A DNA stretch of 53,578 bases from an uncultured Candidatus Melainabacteria bacterium (GTDB lineage Bacteria > Cyanobacteriota > Vampirovibrionia > Gastranaerophilales > Gastranaerophilaceae). Where the stretch lies: positions 1-53,578 of the forward strand of contig CAKVLL010000011.1 in assembly GCA_934757255.1 (NCBI GenBank), read 5' to 3'. The translations under genes were made by a program, and so were the position numbers. The notes under the pieces were generated by a model, which ran no database searches, had not been told where the DNA came from, and saw only the letters and a program-made list of their open reading frames with translations. Shown here piece after piece: positions 50,739 to 53,578 of the stretch. The stretch's first letter is position 1; each line of letters begins with the position of its first letter.

Positions 50739-50770
50739 ATGCGGATTATTAAATTGTCATATTCTCTGTC

Positions 50771-50786
50771 GGCGGAATCGGTAGAC
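50771..50786 (-). repeat. antisense copy of tRNA-Leu(TAA) positions 9-24
   Basis: On the minus strand (sense of the tRNA) it reads GTCTACCGATTCCGCC, the reverse complement of tRNA positions 9-24. It lies 32 nt before the tRNA start, nearly the same as the 29 nt at tRNA-Leu(CAG). Confidence 0.85.
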
Positions 50787-50803
50787 TGTCTACCTCCCCT
50801 CTC

Positions 50804-50926
50804 ACAAAACTTGACATTTGTCTTGATTTGTTCGCGTTTAACGGCAATTCCGAGTTTTACTTCTGTGCTCACGCACCTTCGTTAAACTCTCCAGCCTCAG
50901 CTCACAAATCGCTAGTCAACTTTTGT
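50804..50926 (-). ncRNA. nested hairpin leader RNA upstream of tRNA-Leu(TAA)
   Basis: Three concentric inverted repeats: ACAAAA/TTTTGT-type 12-bp arms (50804-50815 with 50915-50926, 11 of 12), GATTTGT/ACAAATC (50825-50831 with 50904-50910), GTTTAACG/CGTTAAAC (50836-50843 with 50880-50887), topped by GTGC-GTGA-GCAC (50865-50876), a GNRA-type tetraloop on the minus strand. The nested order strongly suggests folded RNA. Confidence 0.6.
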
Positions 50927-50936
50927 TCGGCAGAGT

Positions 50937-50947
50937 GCCACAAGGGC
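50937..50947 (-). repeat. copy of tRNA-Leu(TAA) positions 1-11
   Basis: Minus strand GCCCTTGTGGC, identical to the tRNA 5' end, with partly conserved flank on its 5' side (attcgg versus atgcgg on the plus strand). The copy stops exactly after position 11, as in the tRNA-Leu(CAG) units. Confidence 0.85.
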
Positions 50948-50976
50948 ATTCGGATATTTAACTATCAACAGTGTCT

Positions 50977-51005
50977 ATAATAATATAAACATTTTTTGAA
51001 GTCAA
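50977..51005 (-). promoter_or_regulatory. sigma-70 promoter of the tRNA-Leu(TAA) leader
   Basis: Minus strand: TTGACT (51000-51005), 17-bp spacer, TATTAT (50977-50982). Transcription would start near 50970, upstream of the 5' copy, so the copy, hairpin and antisense D-arm all lie in the primary transcript of the tRNA. Confidence 0.65.
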
Positions 51006-51123
51006 TCATAAATTTTATTTGTATATTATAACAATGAGTGATAATTTTTTTGCTTTTTTGAACTTCGTTAATATAAAAAAGCATGTGGTTTAATAATATA
51101 ATTTTTATAAATAAAAAAGTAAG

Positions 51124-51152
51124 TTGCGCTTGCTATTTTTTTGTGCTACATT
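51124..51152 (+). promoter_or_regulatory. possible promoter of the atp operon
   Basis: TTGCGC (51124-51129), 17-bp spacer, TACATT (51147-51152), 27 nt before the atpB start. Further TATAAT-like elements in 51080-51100 are alternatives. Confidence 0.4.
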
Positions 51153-51179
51153 TTTTATGAAAAAGAGAGAGGTCATTCA

Positions 51180-51878
51180 ATGAGTGAAGGACATTGGATA
51201 GTTAATAAGGTTATTGCCGGACATGCAATGACATTTAATATGGACACATTGGTTACAATGTGGGCAGCAATGGCATTTTTGGTTGTTGTTTCGTTTGTTG
51301 TAACAAGAAATATCAGTATATTTCCAACAAAGCTTCAAGTTGTTTTTGAAAGTATTTTAGGTTATTTTAATGACTTGGTTCATAACATGATACATAAAGA
51401 CGCTGATAAGCATTTCCCGCTTATTGCATCATTGTTTTTGTTTATAGTTACAGCAAACTTGATGGGTCAATTGCCATTGAGAATGATTGAATTAAAACAA
51501 GGTGAAATTGCTTCTCCAACGAATGATATTAATTTAACTGCAGGCTTAGCAATTATTGTTTTGGTTTATTATGTTGTTGCAGGATTGATGAAAAAGAAAT
51601 TCAAATTCTTCTTGCACGGATTTTCTCTTGTTGCAATTATTTCAGCTCTGATTGAAATTTTAGAATTGTTTACAAGACCGCTAACGTTGGCATTACGTTT
51701 GTTTGGTAACGTTTTGGCTGGTGAAATTCTGATTGCTGCATTGCTTGGAATTTGTGCTTGGGGATTGCCGTTACCGATGATGTTCTTTGAAATCTTGGTA
51801 GCTTGTGTTCAGGCTTTGGTATTCACAATGCTTACGACAGTTTATATTGCTTCAGCTGTAAATGAAGAAGAAGGTTAG
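51180..51878 (+). CDS. atpB: ATP synthase subunit a
   Basis: Half-channel of the F1Fo rotary motor. 232 residues, five to six membrane helices, with the essential Arg in LTLALRLFGNVLAGE. ATG 51180 has GAGAGG upstream; the longer frame to 51141 has none. First gene of the atp operon; atpI is not seen upstream. Confidence 0.95.
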   Translation: MSEGHWIVNKVIAGHAMTFNMDTLVTMWAAMAFLVVVSFVVTRNISIFPTKLQVVFESILGYFNDLVHNMIHKDADKHFPLIASLFLFIVTANLMGQLPLRMIELKQGEIASPTNDINLTAGLAIIVLVYYVVAGLMKKKFKFFLHGFSLVAIISALIEILELFTRPLTLALRLFGNVLAGEILIAALLGICAWGLPLPMMFFEILVACVQALVFTMLTTVYIASAVNEEEG

Positions 51879-51923
51879 ATTTTAAAATAAAAGTAAACGT
51901 ACATTAATACGAAGGAGATTAAA

Positions 51924-52169
51924 ATGGAAGACGTTAAAACAATTTCTGATTTGGCACAATTAGGTGCCGGTATTGCAATCGGTTTTGGTGCAGTTGGTGC
52001 AGGTTTAGGTATTGGTATTGCAACAAAAGGTTTATTGGAATCTATCGCAAGACAACCTGAAATTGCCGGTAAAGCAGTTGGTTTCTTCTTAGTTGGTGCT
52101 GCTATGGCAGAAGCTTGTGCAATTTATGCATTGGTTATTGCTTTGAAATTGTCAGGTATGATGGGTTAA
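51924..52169 (+). CDS. atpE: ATP synthase subunit c
   Basis: Rotor-ring hairpin of 81 residues: first helix GAGIAIGFGAVGAGLGIGIA, polar loop with RQPE, and ion-binding Glu63 in AMAEACAIYAL. The residue after Glu63 is Ala, not Ser/Thr, which fits H+ rather than Na+ coupling. AAGGAG precedes the ATG. Confidence 0.96.
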   Translation: MEDVKTISDLAQLGAGIAIGFGAVGAGLGIGIATKGLLESIARQPEIAGKAVGFFLVGAAMAEACAIYALVIALKLSGMMG

Positions 52170-52184
52170 TAATAGAATGAGGTT

Positions 52185-52229
52185 GACCCCTCACCCGTAA
52201 AATATGTAGGTTGGGCATTCTTGCCCAAC
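52185..52229 (+). repeat. dispersed palindromic repeat, copy 2
   Basis: ACCCCTCACC, then TGTAGG and hairpin GTTGGGCA/TGCCCAAC (52210-52217 with 52222-52229). It lies inside the atp operon between c and b' and is followed by a second palindrome GAGGATGAATCCTC (about 52241-52254). May act as a processing or stability element between atpE, which needs high expression, and the b genes. Confidence 0.75.
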
Positions 52230-52341
52230 AATAACTAAAGAGGATGAATCCTCGCACGTGTCCGTAAAGCATGCTTATACTTGCTAACGGCTACTCCCTC
52301 TCCCGACGAGAAGGAATACAGAAAAAATAAAAAGGTCAATT

Positions 52342-52815
52342 ATGGAATTTAACGGAACATTTTTAGCATCAATAGTTTCTTTTATTGTCTTTGTTTTCTT
52401 GATGAACAAAGTGCTTTATGCGCCTATGGGTAAAATCGTAAAAGAAAGACAAAGCTTTATTGAAGGTAATTTAGAGAGTGCGGACGCTAATCATAAACGC
52501 GCAGATGAGTTATCACAGGAAAGAGAAGATAAGCTTAGCGGTGCTAAAAATGATGCCCGTGAAAAATATGTTGAGTCTGTAAATGGCTTTAAGAATGAAA
52601 AAACGCAACTTGTTGCGAAAGCTCAAGATGAAACTAATGGTGAATTGGCTCAAGCTTATGAAAACTTGAATAATGTTTCTAATGAAACTAAAGAGGGTTT
52701 GAAATGGAGAATGACTGATTTAGCCAATGATATTGTTGAAAAAGTTTTGGGATATAGAAGTGAAGTTCAAGGCTTTGATAACGATAAAATTAATGAAATA
52801 TTGTGGAAGGTTTAG
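52342..52815 (+). CDS. ATP synthase subunit b' (first b-type subunit)
   Basis: 157 residues: one membrane helix at the N-terminus (FLASIVSFIVFVFLMNKVLY), PMGKIVKERQ and then a long coiled coil. The short tail before the helix and the presence of a second, different b gene next to it fit the b' of cyanobacteria and plastids (often called atpG there). Overlap-free, 2 nt before the next start. Confidence 0.88.
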   Translation: MEFNGTFLASIVSFIVFVFLMNKVLYAPMGKIVKERQSFIEGNLESADANHKRADELSQEREDKLSGAKNDAREKYVESVNGFKNEKTQLVAKAQDETNGELAQAYENLNNVSNETKEGLKWRMTDLANDIVEKVLGYRSEVQGFDNDKINEILWKV

Positions 52816-52817
52816 TG

Positions 52818-53321
52818 ATGTTGGGTTCAGTTTTAGATTATATAAGCAAAACTAATTTATTTAACTTTATTATATTTCTTTCAATATTGATTTTTTTGTT
52901 TAAGAAAATTGATGTTGTTGGCATGTTGGAAAATATGAAAAATGCCGTTATTGAAAATATTGAAGCATCTAAAACTTCTAAATCAGAATCTGAAACTCAC
53001 TTAAAAGAAATTCAAGAAAAAGTTTCTCATATTGAAGAAGAAATCGATGGAATTATTAAAAAATCTGAACAAAATGCAAAACTTGTTGGTGAAAAGATTA
53101 TAGAGGATGCTAATCATACGGTTGAAAGCATTAAAGATAATTCTAAAAAACTTGTTGAAAATAAGTCCGCTCTTTTGAAGAACGATATTTTAAGAAGAGC
53201 GTCAGAGGCTTCTATTGAAGTTGCCAGAAATCATATTGTAAACGAATTGAACAACAATTATGATTTACACCAAAAATTAATTGATGAAAGTTTGGAAGCT
53301 CTAAATAGTTATAAGAGCTAG
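52818..53321 (+). CDS. atpF: ATP synthase subunit b
   Basis: 167 residues: N-terminal membrane helix (LFNFIIFLSILIFLFKKI), then a long Lys/Glu-rich coiled coil reaching F1. ATG 52818 has GGAAGG 7 nt upstream, inside the end of the b' gene; an upstream in-frame GTG at 52803 overlaps b' and is rejected. Pairs with b' to form the peripheral stalk. Confidence 0.9.
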   Translation: MLGSVLDYISKTNLFNFIIFLSILIFLFKKIDVVGMLENMKNAVIENIEASKTSKSESETHLKEIQEKVSHIEEEIDGIIKKSEQNAKLVGEKIIEDANHTVESIKDNSKKLVENKSALLKNDILRRASEASIEVARNHIVNELNNNYDLHQKLIDESLEALNSYKS

Positions 53322-53342
53322 ACTTTTGAAAGGTAAAGGAAA

Positions 53343-53578
53343 ATGAAGGTTTCTCAAAATTCTGAATTAATTGCAAAGAGATGGGCGAAAGCTCTTATGG
53401 AGTTAGCGAACGAAAATCAAGGTATCTCAAAAGTAGATATTCTGGACGATTTGAAAGAAGTGGATGAAAATATTCGCTCTTCTGCTGAACTTTCTAATGT
53501 GATTAATAATCCTTCAATTTCTGTTGAAGAAAAACAAATTATTTTGTGTAAATTATTCCAAAATAATTTGATGCCAAT
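53343..53578 (+). CDS. atpH: ATP synthase subunit delta (partial, cut by window end)
   Basis: First 78 codons: MKVSQNSELIAKRWAKALMELA, with the family pattern of an N-terminal helical bundle (RWAKALMELA, DLKEV, NPSISVEEKQIILCKLF). AAAGGTAAAGGA precedes the ATG. The order a, c, b', b, delta continues the operon; alpha should follow outside the window. Confidence 0.88.
   Translation, partial: MKVSQNSELIAKRWAKALMELANENQGISKVDILDDLKEVDENIRSSAELSNVINNPSISVEEKQIILCKLFQNNLMP

Noticed and set aside
51034..51093. 19-residue ORF upstream of atpB
   Set aside because: No ribosome-binding site, very A/T-rich and no terminator; likely chance.

Overview
The window is about 67% A+T and gene-dense on both strands, with no rRNA. 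It most likely comes from a non-photosynthetic relative of Cyanobacteria (Melainabacteria/Vampirovibrionia, possibly a gut Gastranaerophilales). The reasons: an ATP synthase cluster in the order a, c, two unequal b-type subunits (b' and b), delta; a ClpC of cyanobacterial/plastid type; a proton-pumping pyrophosphatase; a PilT twitching ATPase; Gram-negative envelope genes; and no photosynthesis gene. The lineage is an inference, because no marker gene can be aligned here.

Layout. 1-3.4 kb: pyrophosphatase hppA and an SDR reductase. 3.4-8.5 kb: an accessory region of unknown proteins, two of them behind near-perfect sigma-28 promoters, a short ORF, a pair of membrane-anchored AAA ATPases with complementary active-site defects, and a candidate small RNA. 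8.5-21.1 kb: YkgJ-type protein, penicillin-binding protein, PurH-like pseudoenzyme, pheS, radical SAM protein and MFS carrier, L,D-transpeptidase, smpB, typA. 21.2-22.4 kb: tRNA-Leu(CAG) behind tandem 144-bp units that carry pieces of the same tRNA, then a phage-type ORF6N gene. 22.4-31 kb: hom, pepA, a PTP-like phosphatase, ribF and a formyltransferase, rph, a SpoU methyltransferase and an M24 peptidase. 31-39.6 kb: ECF sigma/anti-sigma pair, wecB, a glutamate-synthase-type oxidoreductase, pilT, an MsbA-like exporter, an acetyltransferase and small unknown genes. 39.7-47.1 kb: MBL hydrolase and nth, divergent aminotransferase and U32 peptidase, YqeG, a GT2 glycosyltransferase, an EamA transporter and a glycosidase-like protein. 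47.1-53.6 kb: a 29-residue hydrophobic peptide gene, clpC, tRNA-Leu(TAA) with flanking partial copies of itself, and the start of the ATP synthase operon, which runs off the right edge inside atpH.

Three regulatory themes cross the window. First, a TTACA direct repeat with exact 10-bp period, matching the cyanobacterial HLR1 box (site of the response regulator RpaB) as I know it, lies upstream of four genes of unknown function, with an 11-bp-period variant before clpC. At two of these genes it sits exactly 18 bp upstream of a sigma-28 promoter. Second, seven genes have a -10-like hexamer ending exactly 6 nt before ATG and no ribosome-binding site, so they are probably leaderless. Third, both tRNA-Leu genes have the same upstream design: a copy of tRNA positions 1-11, a structured insert, an antisense copy of the D-arm starting at position 9, a linker of about 30 nt, then the tRNA. 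This third design is the best candidate here for something undescribed.

Start codons were chosen from ribosome-binding sites or -10 positions and often differ from the longest possible reading frame.
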